From positions 227,299 to 291,298 of the forward strand of contig NZ_LIVV01000001.1 of assembly GCF_001905825.1 (NCBI RefSeq): a DNA stretch of 64,000 nt, given 5' to 3'. Origin of the DNA: Streptomyces sp. CB02009 (lineage in GTDB: Bacteria > Actinomycetota > Actinomycetes > Streptomycetales > Streptomycetaceae). The translations under genes were made by a program, and so were the position numbers. Positions 24,989-33,939 of this stretch are shown in pieces; the first letter of the stretch is position 1; the number at the start of each line of letters is the position of its first letter. A model generated the notes under the pieces. It was not told where the DNA came from. It saw only the letters and a program-made list of their open reading frames with translations, and searched no databases.

Positions 24989-26401
24989 ATGCGACGCGGA
25001 TCCGGGACCTCGTACTGGATGGAGTCGGCACCGCCGGGCGGCGCCGCGCACCCGCCCCCGGACGGCGACCTCCGGGCCGACGTGGCCGTCGTCGGAGCCG
25101 GTGTCGCCGGCGTCTGCGCCGCCCGGGAGCTGGTCCGCGCGGGGGCCGACGTGGTCCTCCTGGAGGCGGACCGGATCGCGAGCGGTGTGACCGGCCACGC
25201 CGCCGGCGGACTGACCTCCCTGCACGGCCTCTGCTACGGACGGCTGCGCCGCCGCCGGGGGCCGGAGGCGGCTGCCCTGTACGCCGACGCCCAGGCGGAC
25301 GCCCTGCGCCGGGTGACGGGAGACTGCGCGGAACTGGGAATCGACGCGGAGATCGAGCACCGGCCGGCGTTCTCGTACACCGTCGACGAGGCGAGCGCGG
25401 CGGAGATCCGCGAGGAGGCGGATGCCGCGGGGGAGGCGGGCCTCAAGGCGACGACGGTGACGGACACGGGGCTTCCGTACCCGGTCGTGGCCGCCGTCCG
25501 CGTGGAGGACCAGCTGCAGTTCCACCCGCGCCGGTTCCTGCTCGGCCTGGCGGACGACTTCGTCGCGCGGGGCGGCCGCCTCCACGAGGGCACGCGCGTC
25601 ACCGACCTCCACGACGGCGCCGAGTGCCGCCTCACCGTGGAGGGCGGAGCCGTGGTCCACGCCCGGGACGTCGTCATCGCCACCCACTTCCCGCTGCGCT
25701 GCCACAGCAGCCTCCTGGTGCGCCTCTCCGTGCGCCGGGAGCTCGTCGTCGCCGCGTCCGTGGACGAACACCATGCCCCGTACGGCATGTACGTGACCTT
25801 CGACGGCGGCGCCCGGTCGGTGCGCACGGCTCCGCTCGGCGGGGGGCGGAGGCTGCTGATCGTGGCGGGCGAGGGCTTCGAGCCGGGCAGCGGCGGCGTG
25901 TCCGCACGGTACGACGGCCTGGAGGCCTGGGCGCGCGGGCACCTGCCGGGCTTCGCCGAGGCGCCGGAGGTCCACCGGTGGGCCGCCCAGGACGTCCACA
26001 CACCCGACGGGATGCCCTGCGTGGGCCACGAGCACCCGGACACCCAGCACGTCTACCTCGCCACCGGCTTCGGCGGATGGGGCCTCAGCAACGGCGTCGC
26101 CGCCGGCCGCCTGCTGGCCGCGCACGTGACCGGCGCGCCGCGCCCGGCCTGGACGGAGCTCGTCGACCCGCGCCGCCACCTGCCGCTCCGCGAGGTGCCC
26201 GGGGTCGTACGGCAGCAGTCCACGGTGGCGCGCCACTACGCGGCGGCCCGACGGACGGCCCGGCGCTGCACCCACATGGGCTGCGAGCTCGGCTTCAACG
26301 AGTCGGAACAGACCTGGGAGTGCCCCTGCCACGGCTCCCGCTTCGCGGCGGACGGCAGCGTCGTCCAAGGTCCTGCCATCCGCCCGCTGACGGACGACTG
26401 A
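24989..26401 (+). CDS. FAD-dependent oxidoreductase with C-terminal Rieske domain
   Basis: A 470-aa protein. A DadA/glycine-oxidase-type FAD domain starts with the Rossmann motif VAVVGAGVAGVCAARELV and ends with VYLATGFGGWGLSNGVAAG. The last 60-70 residues form a Rieske [2Fe-2S] domain with CTHMGC and CPCHGS ligands intact (C-x-H...C-x2-H). Amine or amino-acid oxidation with electron transfer through the cluster is the likely chemistry. ATG at 24989 follows GAGAGGAG. The gene diverges from Lrp. Such FAD-Rieske fusions are known in actinobacteria and bacilli but their substrates are largely untested. Confidence 0.9.
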   Translation: MRRGSGTSYWMESAPPGGAAHPPPDGDLRADVAVVGAGVAGVCAARELVRAGADVVLLEADRIASGVTGHAAGGLTSLHGLCYGRLRRRRGPEAAALYADAQADALRRVTGDCAELGIDAEIEHRPAFSYTVDEASAAEIREEADAAGEAGLKATTVTDTGLPYPVVAAVRVEDQLQFHPRRFLLGLADDFVARGGRLHEGTRVTDLHDGAECRLTVEGGAVVHARDVVIATHFPLRCHSSLLVRLSVRRELVVAASVDEHHAPYGMYVTFDGGARSVRTAPLGGGRRLLIVAGEGFEPGSGGVSARYDGLEAWARGHLPGFAEAPEVHRWAAQDVHTPDGMPCVGHEHPDTQHVYLATGFGGWGLSNGVAAGRLLAAHVTGAPRPAWTELVDPRRHLPLREVPGVVRQQSTVARHYAAARRTARRCTHMGCELGFNESEQTWECPCHGSRFAADGSVVQGPAIRPLTDD

Positions 26402-26546
26402 GCCGCCCGCCGGCGCGCGCGGTGCACGAAAGGACGTCCCTGACACCGTCGGGCGGCCTTCGGGAACCGCCCGAGTGGGTGATCGGACCGGGCATCCGGC
26501 GGAGGCGGCGAGCGGGATCCCGGCCCCCGCGCGTGATCGGCGCAGA

Positions 26547-27605
26547 GTGGTCGGCGTGGACGTCGAGGAAGTCGCCGAGGAGTTGTACGGCCTGAGGCCG
26601 GCGGAGTTCGTGGCCGCGCGGGACACGTACGTCGCCCGGGCACGCGCGGCGAAGGACGCACGGGCGGCGAAGGCCATCGCCGCCCTGCGGCGCCCGTCGC
26701 TCGCCGCCTGGGCGGCGAACCGGCTGGCCCGGCAGCGGCAGCCGGAGGCGCAGCAGTTCCTGGCCCTGGGGGAGACCCTGCGGGAGGCCCACCGGACGCT
26801 CGACGCCGAGCAGCTGCGGGCGGCGAGCGGGCAGCGGCAGCAGCTGATCACCGCCCTGGCCCGGACGGCCGGAGCGCTCGCGGGCGAAGCGGGGCTCTCC
26901 GTGAGTGACACCGTGCTGCACGAGATCGAGCAGACCCTGCACGGCGTCCTCGCCGACCGGCACCTGGCCGAGCAGTGGTCGAGGGGCCGCCTCGTCAAGA
27001 CGCCCGAAGCGGTGGTCGGATTCCCCCCGGTCGCCCCGGAGGCGGTGCCGGCCGCCCGAGCCCCGGCCGCGGCGACATCGGAAGCCACCGGGACCGCCGG
27101 GTCGACGGGGACGCCCGGAACCGCCGGGACGACCAGGACCGCCGGGACGACGGGGACGACTGCGACCGCCGGGACGACCACGGCCACCGACAGCGAGGAG
27201 GCGGCCGGAGCCGCCGAGCAGCCGGAGCCGAAGAGGAAGCCGGCCCGCAGTGCGGACGCGCGGCGCCGGCGCGAACTCGAACGAGCCCGAGTGCGCGAGC
27301 TGGAACGGGCCCGTACGGCGGCGGAGGAGGCCGACGGCGAGGTCGTCCTGCGCGAGCGGGAGCTCGCCGAGGCCCGCGACGCGCGGCAGGCCGCGGCGGA
27401 GGCGGCCGAGGAGGCGGCCGAACGGGTCAGCCGCCTGGAGCACGAGCTGCACGACGGCCGGAAGGCCCGGCAGGAGGCGAGGACGGCGTCCACGACGGCC
27501 GGGAAGGCGGTGACGACCGCTGAGCACGCCCTGCGGGACGCCCGCCGCGCCGCCGCGCAGGCCGCCGGCACCGTTCAGGACCTGGAGGGCCGGAGCCGGG
27601 AGTGA
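26547..27605 (+). CDS. Conserved coiled-coil protein of unknown function
   Basis: About 352 aa. The N-terminal 150 residues (EEVAEELYGLRPAEFVAARD, RRPSLAAWAANRLARQR) form a conserved helical domain I have seen in streptomycete hypothetical proteins. A low-complexity Thr/Ala/Gly linker follows (repeats of TAGTT type, about residues 185-235). The last 110 residues are a charged coiled coil rich in Arg/Glu/Ala (RELERARVRELERARTAAEE). No signal peptide or membrane helix is present. GTG at 26547 is used; GTG at 26556 and an upstream GTG at 26475 are possible. Function unknown. Confidence 0.72.
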   Translation: MVGVDVEEVAEELYGLRPAEFVAARDTYVARARAAKDARAAKAIAALRRPSLAAWAANRLARQRQPEAQQFLALGETLREAHRTLDAEQLRAASGQRQQLITALARTAGALAGEAGLSVSDTVLHEIEQTLHGVLADRHLAEQWSRGRLVKTPEAVVGFPPVAPEAVPAARAPAAATSEATGTAGSTGTPGTAGTTRTAGTTGTTATAGTTTATDSEEAAGAAEQPEPKRKPARSADARRRRELERARVRELERARTAAEEADGEVVLRERELAEARDARQAAAEAAEEAAERVSRLEHELHDGRKARQEARTASTTAGKAVTTAEHALRDARRAAAQAAGTVQDLEGRSRE

Positions 27606-28048
27606 ACCGCGCCGCGAGGACCTGGGCACGCCGGGCGGAGCCGACCGGGAGTGCCGGGAGCGACCGCTCAGTGGCACGGCTCGCCGATCAGAAGCGCCAG
27701 TGGCACGGCTCGCTCGCCGATCAGGCAGGACCGGCCCGGGGACGGCGACACGGGACCGGCCCGGGGACCGCGGCACCGGCCCGGCCCGGGGTGGTCCGTT
27801 GGCCGCCGGGCGGCCGACAGAGGGCGCCCTTCACTGGGCCAATGGCCCACCCGACGGGCGATGAGTTGAGCCAGGGGCGCCCTGGATGGTTTCCTTGGCG
27901 TATCCAGGTACTTTCGGCGCCGCGCAGCGCCGGGGCGGCGACGAGGCCGGTCCGGACCGCGGCGCCTTCGTCATGTCCGCGAGCTCCCACCACCCCGGGA
28001 CCGCCGCGAGGCAGGGCGGAAGGCAAGACGAGGGGGCGGTTCACAGCC
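27606..28048. other. Non-coding 443-bp region before the FUSC gene
   Basis: The FUSC reading frame is open through this stretch, but its composition (Arg/Pro/Gly runs) looks non-coding and I assign no gene. It holds two near copies of CAGTGGCACGGCTCG followed by CCGATCAG (27669-27726) and small palindromes TGGGCC-AAT-GGCCCA (27835-27849) and CCAGGG-GCG-CCCTGG (27871-27885), which may be regulatory. Confidence 0.5.
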
Positions 28049-29560
28049 GTGAAGAGGATGTTCGTGGCACCGGATCCGGGGCACGTCAGGTTGAAGAACT
28101 CGCTGCGCGCCGTCATGGGCATCGCGCTCGCCGTCGCGCTGGCCGAGCTCGCCGGCCTCTCGCTCACCGCGTCGATCACCGGCGGTCTGGCCGCGCTGCT
28201 CGCGCTCTTCACCGTGATGGACTCCACCGTCCGCGCGCAGGCCGTCACCACCCTCCTCCTCCCGGCTGCGGGCTTCCCCGTCCTCGCCCTCGCCACCGCG
28301 CTGCACGACATCACCCTGCTGCGGGACGCCGCCTTCCTCGCCGTGGTCTTCTGCGGGGTCTACGCCCGGCGCTGGGGCCCGCGCGGCCACGCGCTGGGGA
28401 TCTTCGCGTTCATGAACTTCTTCACCACCCAGTTCCTGCACGCCGTCCCCGGTCAGCTCCCCGAGCTGTACGCGGCCGTCGGCATCGCCCTGGCCGCCGC
28501 GGGCGCGGTGCGCTTCCTCCTGTGGCCGCTGGAGCGCCGTACGCCGCCGCCCGCCGCGCCGGCCCCGCTGCCCGGCTCCGGGCTCTCGCGCGTGACCACC
28601 CGGCAGGCGATCCAGGCCGCGGCCGCGTGCGCCGTGGCGCTCGCGATCGGCCAGGTGCTCTCCGAGGACCGCTGGTACTGGGCCGTCGGCACGACGTGGT
28701 GGATCTTCGTCAACACGGTGTCGCGGGGCGAGACGCTGGTACGCGGTTTCCGCCGGGTCCTCGGGACGGTGATCGGCATCGCCGTCGGCATGGTCGTCGC
28801 CATCCCGCTCGACGGGGCCGTGGTCCCCACCGCCGCCCTGGTGGCCGTCTGCGTCTTCGGGATCTTCTATACCGCGCCCGTCTCGTACAGCTGGATGATG
28901 CTGGCCGTGACGGTGATGGCGGGTCTGCTCTACGGGCTCCTCGGTGTGCTCGACCCGGCGCTCCTGGTGCTCCGCCTGGAGGAGACGGCCGTGGGCGCGG
29001 TGAGCGCGGCGCTCGCCGTGCTGCTCATCCTCCCGGTCACCACGCACGCCATCAACGACGCCTGGATCCAGCGGGCGCTGCGGGGCGTGCGGTCGGCGAC
29101 CTCCGCCTCCCTGCGCCGCCTGTCCGGTGACGAGGACGCCGACCCGACCCCGCACGCCGCCGAGCTGGAGCTGCTCCTCGGACGCGTGCGGCTCTCCGTC
29201 GCTCCGCTGGTCCACCCGCTGAGCCCGTTCCGTGGCCGGAAGGCCCGGGCGCGGAGGGTCCTGGCGCTGCTCGACGAGTGCGCCGAAGAGGTGCGGGGGC
29301 TCGCCGCCGTGGCGGCCGACCCGGCCGCGAGCCACGACGCCCGCCTCGCCGCGGCCTGCTGGCGCGTCGAGGCCGCGGTGGAGCGGCTGACCTCACCCGG
29401 GGGCGGTCGCGAGGCCGGGGAGCGGGCGGCCGCGGACGGCACGGCCGCCCCGGCGGCGGGTCAGGCGGCGCTCGGGCACGTCAGCGGTCTGGAGAAGCTC
29501 CTCGCCGCGCTCGACGAGCCGCTGCGGACACCGCCGGGCTCGCTGCTCGTCCGCTCCTGA
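28049..29560 (+). CDS. FUSC-family (aromatic acid exporter-like) membrane protein
   Basis: A 503-aa integral membrane protein. Two blocks of about five helices each (residues 20-160 and 180-330) carry the FUSC/ArAE-type hallmark, with RWYWAVGTTWWIFVNTVSRGETLVRGFRRVLGTVIG-like segments opening the second block. A soluble helical C-terminal domain of about 160 residues follows. Relatives export p-hydroxybenzoate or other toxic acids, but most are untested. GTG at 28049 with AGGGGG upstream is preferred; ATG at 28058 is three codons further. No partner periplasmic subunit is needed or seen in this Gram-positive context. Confidence 0.85.
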   Translation: MKRMFVAPDPGHVRLKNSLRAVMGIALAVALAELAGLSLTASITGGLAALLALFTVMDSTVRAQAVTTLLLPAAGFPVLALATALHDITLLRDAAFLAVVFCGVYARRWGPRGHALGIFAFMNFFTTQFLHAVPGQLPELYAAVGIALAAAGAVRFLLWPLERRTPPPAAPAPLPGSGLSRVTTRQAIQAAAACAVALAIGQVLSEDRWYWAVGTTWWIFVNTVSRGETLVRGFRRVLGTVIGIAVGMVVAIPLDGAVVPTAALVAVCVFGIFYTAPVSYSWMMLAVTVMAGLLYGLLGVLDPALLVLRLEETAVGAVSAALAVLLILPVTTHAINDAWIQRALRGVRSATSASLRRLSGDEDADPTPHAAELELLLGRVRLSVAPLVHPLSPFRGRKARARRVLALLDECAEEVRGLAAVAADPAASHDARLAAACWRVEAAVERLTSPGGGREAGERAAADGTAAPAAGQAALGHVSGLEKLLAALDEPLRTPPGSLLVRS

Positions 29561-29612
29561 CCGTTCCGGCACGTCTGCGGCTCGTCCGAGGCCCGCCGCC
29601 ACGCCCCCTCTC

Positions 29613-29628
29613 TTTGGTCTAGACCGCC
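29613..29628. promoter_or_regulatory. DasR-type operator (dre) candidate
   Basis: TTTGGTCTAGACCGCC contains the perfect palindrome GGTCTAGACC, the core of the known DasR responsive element (consensus close to ACTGGTCTAGACCACT). It lies 64 bp upstream of the lactonase start. DasR is the GntR-family repressor of N-acetylglucosamine use in streptomycetes. An N-acetylglucosamine-kinase-type gene occurs 2-3 kb away. Confidence 0.65.
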
Positions 29629-29691
29629 TGCTACCGTCGGCCGGACGCAGGCCGGTCGACCGCGACCGGCCGCGGGGACAGGGGAGGCACC

Positions 29692-30747
29692 GTGGGCGGC
29701 ACAGAGACGGTTCGGGACCGGAGCGCCGTACGGGCGTACATCGGCTCCTTCACCTCGGCGGGCGGGCGGGGAGTCCTCGCCGCCGACGTGGACGCGGAGA
29801 CGGGGGCGCTGACCGTCACCGGCGGCAGCGACGCCCTCGTCGACCCCTCGTTCCTCGCCCTCGCGGGTCCCGTGCTGCACGCCGTGTCCGAGACCGCGGC
29901 GGGGGCCGTCGCCGCCTTCGACGTCAGCGGGCCGGAACCCCGCCTCCTCGGCGCTCCCGTCCCCGTCGACGGCGCCGCACCCACCCACCTCGCGCTGGCC
30001 GCCGGGCACCTCCTCACCGCCAACTACACCTCCGGCAGCGTCACGGCACTCCCGCTGGCCGAGGACGGCACCGCCCGTCGTGCCCCGGCCGTCCTCCGGC
30101 ACGAGGGCAGCGGCCCCGTCACCTCCCGTCAGGCCGGCCCGCACGCCCACCAGGTGCTTCCCGACCCCAGCGGGCGGTGGATCGTCAGCGTGGACCTCGG
30201 CACCGACTCCGTACGGATCTGCTCCCTGGACCCCGGCACCGGGGCCCTCACCCTCCACGGCGAGACCGCGCTGCGCCCCGGCACCGGACCCCGCCATCTC
30301 GCCTTCCACCCGGCCGGCACGCACGCGTACGTCCTGAACGAGCTCGAACCCACCCTCACCGTCTGCCGCTGGGACGCCGACGCCGGTGTCCTCGAACCCC
30401 TCGGCGAGACCCCCGTCGTCGCCGAGGGCACCCCGGGCCCCAGCTACCCGTCCGAGGTCGTCGTCGCCCGCGACGGGCGCTTCCTCTGGGCCGCCGTGCG
30501 CGGGGACGACACCCTCGCCGTGCTGGCCCTCGACCCCGACGGGGCCAAGGCCGCCCTCGTCGCCACCGTGCCCTGCGGCGGCACCTGGCCCCGCGACCTG
30601 ACCCTCGCCCCGTCCGGCCGGCACCTGTACGCCGCCAACGAGCGTTCCGGCGACGTCACCTGGTTCGCCCTCGACCCCGAGACCGGGATCCCCGCGCGCG
30701 CGGGCTCCGTCGAGGCCCCGGCCGCCTCCTGCGTCGTCTTCGGCTGA
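29692..30747 (+). CDS. Lactonase-family (7-bladed beta-propeller) protein
   Basis: A 351-aa protein of the 6-phosphogluconolactonase/carboxy-cis,cis-muconate cyclase beta-propeller family. It opens RAYIGSFTSAGGRGVLAADVD and includes GPHAHQVLPDPSGRWIVSVDLG (the conserved PHAH block) and GTGPRHLAFHPAGTHAYVLNEL. The likely reaction is hydrolysis of a sugar lactone, in the cytoplasm as no signal peptide is seen. GTG at 29692 follows GGGGAGG. A DasR-type box in its promoter suggests control by aminosugar availability. A strong bidirectional hairpin ends the transcript at 30817-30860. Confidence 0.88.
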   Translation: MGGTETVRDRSAVRAYIGSFTSAGGRGVLAADVDAETGALTVTGGSDALVDPSFLALAGPVLHAVSETAAGAVAAFDVSGPEPRLLGAPVPVDGAAPTHLALAAGHLLTANYTSGSVTALPLAEDGTARRAPAVLRHEGSGPVTSRQAGPHAHQVLPDPSGRWIVSVDLGTDSVRICSLDPGTGALTLHGETALRPGTGPRHLAFHPAGTHAYVLNELEPTLTVCRWDADAGVLEPLGETPVVAEGTPGPSYPSEVVVARDGRFLWAAVRGDDTLAVLALDPDGAKAALVATVPCGGTWPRDLTLAPSGRHLYAANERSGDVTWFALDPETGIPARAGSVEAPAASCVVFG

Positions 30748-30794
30748 GGCCGGCCCCCGGGGCCCCCGCGCCCCCGGGACCGACGAGAACGCGC

Positions 30795-30822
30795 TCGACA
30801 CGTCGACACGTCGACACGTCGA
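30795..30822. repeat. Three and a half 8-bp repeats (CGTCGACA)
   Basis: TCGACACGTCGACACGTCGACACGTCGA repeats with period 8 just before the terminator hairpin, each unit holding GTCGAC or CGTCGA. It forms the left flank of the stem. Confidence 0.8.
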
Positions 30823-30860
30823 AGGGCCCGCACCGGACATCCGGTGCGGGCCCTTCGACG
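30817..30860. terminator. Bidirectional terminator hairpin, 21-bp stem
   Basis: Perfect 21-base arms (30817-30837 and 30840-30860, core GGGCCCGCACCGGA) sit between the convergent lactonase and chelatase genes. No U-tract follows, as is usual in streptomycetes. Confidence 0.85.
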
Positions 30861-30880
30861 TACGGGCGGGGTGGCGCGCC

Positions 30881-31804
30881 TCAGAGCGAGGGCGCGCCCT
30901 GCGGCTGCTGCGGCGGGATGCCGAGCGCGGCCGTGTACTGCGAGAGCACGAGCTTGCCGATCGCCGGGTAGGCGCCCAGCGGCTCGGCGGCGGCGCAGCC
31001 GGCCTCCTTCGAGGCCTCGTCGAGCAGGCCGTCGGCCAGCTCCGGGCCGATCAGGTACGGGGCGAGCGCCAGCTGCTCCGAACCGGAACCGCGCAGCTGC
31101 TCGGCGACGGAGGCGATCGAACCCTCCTGGTCGAGCGCGGCGGCGATGACGGGCACGGCGAGGCGCGCGGCCAGCAGCATGCCGGTGATCCCCGCGGCCT
31201 GCACGGCCTCCTCGCCGCCGACCGTGGCGAGGATGATGCCGTCGGCGGCCGTCGCGACCGTGAACAGCCGGGCGCGGTCGGCGCGGGCCAGACCGGCCTC
31301 GGAGAGCCGCACGTGCAGCGCCTCGGCGAGCAGCGGGTGCGGGCCGAGGACGTCGGTGAGCTCGGCGGTGTTGCCGGCGTCCATGACGGCCTGGCGGATC
31401 TGGCGCGTCTGGGCGCTGTCGGGACCCGCGAGCAGCGGCACGACGACCGAGGCGGGGCCCGTGGGGGCGCTGACCTCGCGGCCGGCGGCCACAGCCAGCT
31501 CGTACCGCTCGGTGCGCAGCGTGGCGGCGACCGTCAGCACGGTCGCGAGCGAGGGGTACTCGCTGTCGTCGCCCTCGACGAAGCCGATCAGCGCGTCGAG
31601 GCCGGGCAGCTCGGAACGGGCGATGCTCACGACCTCTTCGGCCAGCGAGCGTATGGCGGCCGACGGCACGCCGGGCACAGCGAGAACCAGTGCGGGAGCG
31701 CCCTCGGGCGCCGCCGCGGGTTCGGGGCGACGGTGCCGCCCGGACTGACGGGGTCGAGGCATTCGTACAGGCAGGCCGGAAGCAGGCCCAGTGGGGGAGC
31801 TCAT
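30881..31804 (-). CDS. Sirohydrochlorin chelatase-like (CbiX) protein
   Basis: A 307-aa protein. The VLAVPGVPSAAIRSLAEEVV opening and repeated VLTVAATLRT and ADGIILATVGGEEA blocks match streptomycete proteins annotated as sirohydrochlorin chelatase/CbiX. The canonical His of the metal-insertion motif (GHGS in true CbiX) appears as VPGVP, so catalytic activity is doubtful. A polar N-terminal 40-residue extension is present. ATG at 31804 is used; upstream residues are non-conserved. No siroheme or sulfite reductase genes are adjacent. The downstream hairpin is shared with the lactonase gene. Confidence 0.7.
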   Translation of the reverse strand: MSSPTGPASGLPVRMPRPRQSGRHRRPEPAAAPEGAPALVLAVPGVPSAAIRSLAEEVVSIARSELPGLDALIGFVEGDDSEYPSLATVLTVAATLRTERYELAVAAGREVSAPTGPASVVVPLLAGPDSAQTRQIRQAVMDAGNTAELTDVLGPHPLLAEALHVRLSEAGLARADRARLFTVATAADGIILATVGGEEAVQAAGITGMLLAARLAVPVIAAALDQEGSIASVAEQLRGSGSEQLALAPYLIGPELADGLLDEASKEAGCAAAEPLGAYPAIGKLVLSQYTAALGIPPQQPQGAPSL

Positions 31805-31883
31805 GGCGCCGCATGCTACTGGTTTCGTCCGGGGCGGCGTCGGCTGAGGTACGATCATGCGCCTTCTGCCCCCCTATGTCCCC

Positions 31884-32975
31884 CTAGGGCGCGTCCGGAA
31901 TGCGGTCCCCGCCCTCTCGCTGGAGCGACGCACCGCCTCCCACCTGGGCGGATGGGGCGGTCCCCGGAGCGCCCCCACCGAACAGGCGCAGCAGCGCGGG
32001 GTCCTCCGGCAGCCGCAGCGTGCCGGTGGCGAGCGCCGCCGCGAGCGCGACGGCCCCGGCCAGCGGACCCCCCGCGGGGTCGACCGTCCCGGCCTGCGGT
32101 ACGAGCTCCCCGAGCGCCGCGCGCAGCGGTACGAGCAGGGGGTCGCCCATCTTGAACAGGCCGCCCGTCAGTGCCACCCGCGCTCCCGGACCGGCCGGGC
32201 AGGCCGCCTCCGCTGCCTCGGCGATGTGCCGGGCGGCCCGCGCCAGGATGTCCGCGGACACCGGGTCCTCGGCGGCGCACAGCCCCACCTCGGGGGCGAA
32301 GGAGGCGAGCACCGCGGGCCGGTCGGTCCGGGGGTAGAGGGCGCCCGGCAGGCCCGCCGCCGGACCGAACAGCTTCTCCGCCCGGGCCAGGAGCGCCGCC
32401 GAACCGCCGCGCCGCCCGTCGTGCGCGCGCATGGCCGCCTCCAGGCCCGCCCGGCCGATCCAGGCGCCGCTGCCGCAGTCGCCGAGGAGATGGCCCCAGC
32501 CGTCGGCCCGCCGCCAGGACACCAGATCCGTGCCGAGCGCGATCATCCCCGTTCCCCCGGCGACGACGGCTCCCGGCCGCTGTCCGAGGGCACCGGCGTA
32601 CGCGGTGACGGCGTCGGCCGCCAGCACGAGCCGCCGTACGCCCCAGGCCTCGGCGAAGGCGCCCGGCAGCTCGGCCCGCAGCTCGTCCCCGAGGGTCGCC
32701 ATCCCGGCGGCGCCCACGGCCGCGGCGACGACCGGGCGACCGTGGTGAGGCTCCGTCAGAGCCCTGACGGCAGGGAGGACCTGGTCGAGGAAGTGCCGGG
32801 CGGAGATGCCGCCGGGGCCGGTCCGCACCGGTTCGCGCGACGCGCGGGTGTCGAGCACGGCGCCGCTCGCCGCCTCGGCCAGCGCGATCCGGAGTCCCGA
32901 ACCCCCGGAGTCGACACCGACGACCAGGCCGGCGGAAGGGTCGTTCACGGAGGCCGCTGAGACGACAGGGGGCAC
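31884..32975 (-). CDS. BadF/BadG-type sugar kinase, probable N-acetylglucosamine kinase
   Basis: A 363-aa protein of the ASKHA fold. The phosphate-1 motif VGVDSGGSGLRIAL, the adenosine-side blocks GAVVAGGTGMIALG and WGHLLGDCGSGAWIGR, and a late ALTGGLFKMG match the BadF/BadG/BcrA/BcrD ATPase family containing bacterial N-acetylglucosamine kinases. It should phosphorylate an aminosugar in the cytoplasm. GTG at 32975 has GAGGA nine bases upstream; an internal GTG at 32945 is an alternative. It is divergent from ung and 80 bp upstream of the chelatase-like gene. Confidence 0.83.
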   Translation of the reverse strand: MPPVVSAASVNDPSAGLVVGVDSGGSGLRIALAEAASGAVLDTRASREPVRTGPGGISARHFLDQVLPAVRALTEPHHGRPVVAAAVGAAGMATLGDELRAELPGAFAEAWGVRRLVLAADAVTAYAGALGQRPGAVVAGGTGMIALGTDLVSWRRADGWGHLLGDCGSGAWIGRAGLEAAMRAHDGRRGGSAALLARAEKLFGPAAGLPGALYPRTDRPAVLASFAPEVGLCAAEDPVSADILARAARHIAEAAEAACPAGPGARVALTGGLFKMGDPLLVPLRAALGELVPQAGTVDPAGGPLAGAVALAAALATGTLRLPEDPALLRLFGGGAPGTAPSAQVGGGASLQREGGDRIPDAP

Positions 32976-33085
32976 GGTGCACCGTCCTCGCGAGGAGTGG
33001 GGCGGGGGAGTGGGCGGAGTCTAGGGGGTGGCCCCGCACGGCGCCCGAACCGGGGTGTCACAGTAGGCCGGTAGAGTGACGGACC

Positions 33086-33763
33086 GTGACAGCGCGACCT
33101 TTGAAGGAACTGGTGGAGCCCGGCTGGGCGGAGGCTCTGAGCCCCGTGGCAGGCCGCGTGGCGGAGATGGGCGACTTCCTGCGGGCGGAGATCGCCGCGG
33201 GCCGGACCTATCTGCCGGCCGGCGGGCACGTACTGCGGGCGTTCCAGCAGCCCTTCGACGACGTGCGGGTCCTGATCGTGGGTCAGGACCCCTATCCGAC
33301 ACCGGGCATGGCGATCGGGCTCAGCTTCGCGGTCGCGCCCGAGGTCCGTCAGCTGCCTGGCAGCCTGGAGAACATCTTCCGGGAGCTGCACACCGACCTG
33401 GGGATGCCCCGGCCGTCGAACGGCGACCTGACACCCTGGACCCGACAGGGCGTCCTCCTCCTCAACAGGGCGCTGACCACCGCCCCGCGCAAGCCCGCCG
33501 CGCACCGCGGCAAGGGCTGGGAAGAGGTGACCGAGCAGGCGATCCGCGCGCTCGCCGCCCGGGGCAAGCCCCTCGTGTCGATCCTGTGGGGCCGCGACGC
33601 GCGCAACGCCCGCCCGCTCCTCGGCGATCTGCCGGCGATCGAGTCCGCGCACCCGTCCCCGATGTCGGCGGACCGCGGCTTCTTCGGCTCCCGCCCCTTC
33701 AGCCGCGCCAACGAACTCCTCCTGAAGCAGGGCGCCCAGCCGGTGGACTGGCGCCTGCCCTGA
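33086..33763 (+). CDS. ung: Uracil-DNA glycosylase
   Basis: A 225-aa family 1 uracil-DNA glycosylase that removes uracil from DNA to start base-excision repair. The water-activating motif GQDPYP (Asp68), the Asn/uracil-recognition LLLNRALT and the minor-groove loop AHPSPMS (His189) are intact. The length is normal. The start is GTG at 33086 with no obvious ribosome site. A -10-like TAGAGT at 33071-33076 suggests a nearly leaderless transcript. It stands alone, divergent from the sugar kinase. Confidence 0.96.
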   Translation: MTARPLKELVEPGWAEALSPVAGRVAEMGDFLRAEIAAGRTYLPAGGHVLRAFQQPFDDVRVLIVGQDPYPTPGMAIGLSFAVAPEVRQLPGSLENIFRELHTDLGMPRPSNGDLTPWTRQGVLLLNRALTTAPRKPAAHRGKGWEEVTEQAIRALAARGKPLVSILWGRDARNARPLLGDLPAIESAHPSPMSADRGFFGSRPFSRANELLLKQGAQPVDWRLP

Positions 33764-33939
33764 CCCGACCGCGGCCCCTTCGTACGGAGGGGGCCACGGA
33801 ACCGTCGGCCCCTGCCGGCGGATGGCCCTCACCGGCAGACCGCCCCTGCCGACGGGACCGCCCCTGCCCTCCCACTCCGGCATGGGAGGGCCCGGCCGCC
33901 CCGGCACGGGAGCCGCTCGGCCCCCGCGGGAATCACGCC

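Noticed and set aside
27602..28048. In-frame N-terminal extension of the FUSC protein by about 150 residues, starting in a GTGA overlap with the previous gene
   Set aside because: Composition is Arg/Pro/Gly-rich without hydrophobic or conserved segments, and family members start near 28049.
33764..33939. Possible small gene between ung and the BNR-type gene
   Set aside because: Frames here have no good start/ribosome site and the DNA is made of CCGCCCCTGCC-like repeats.
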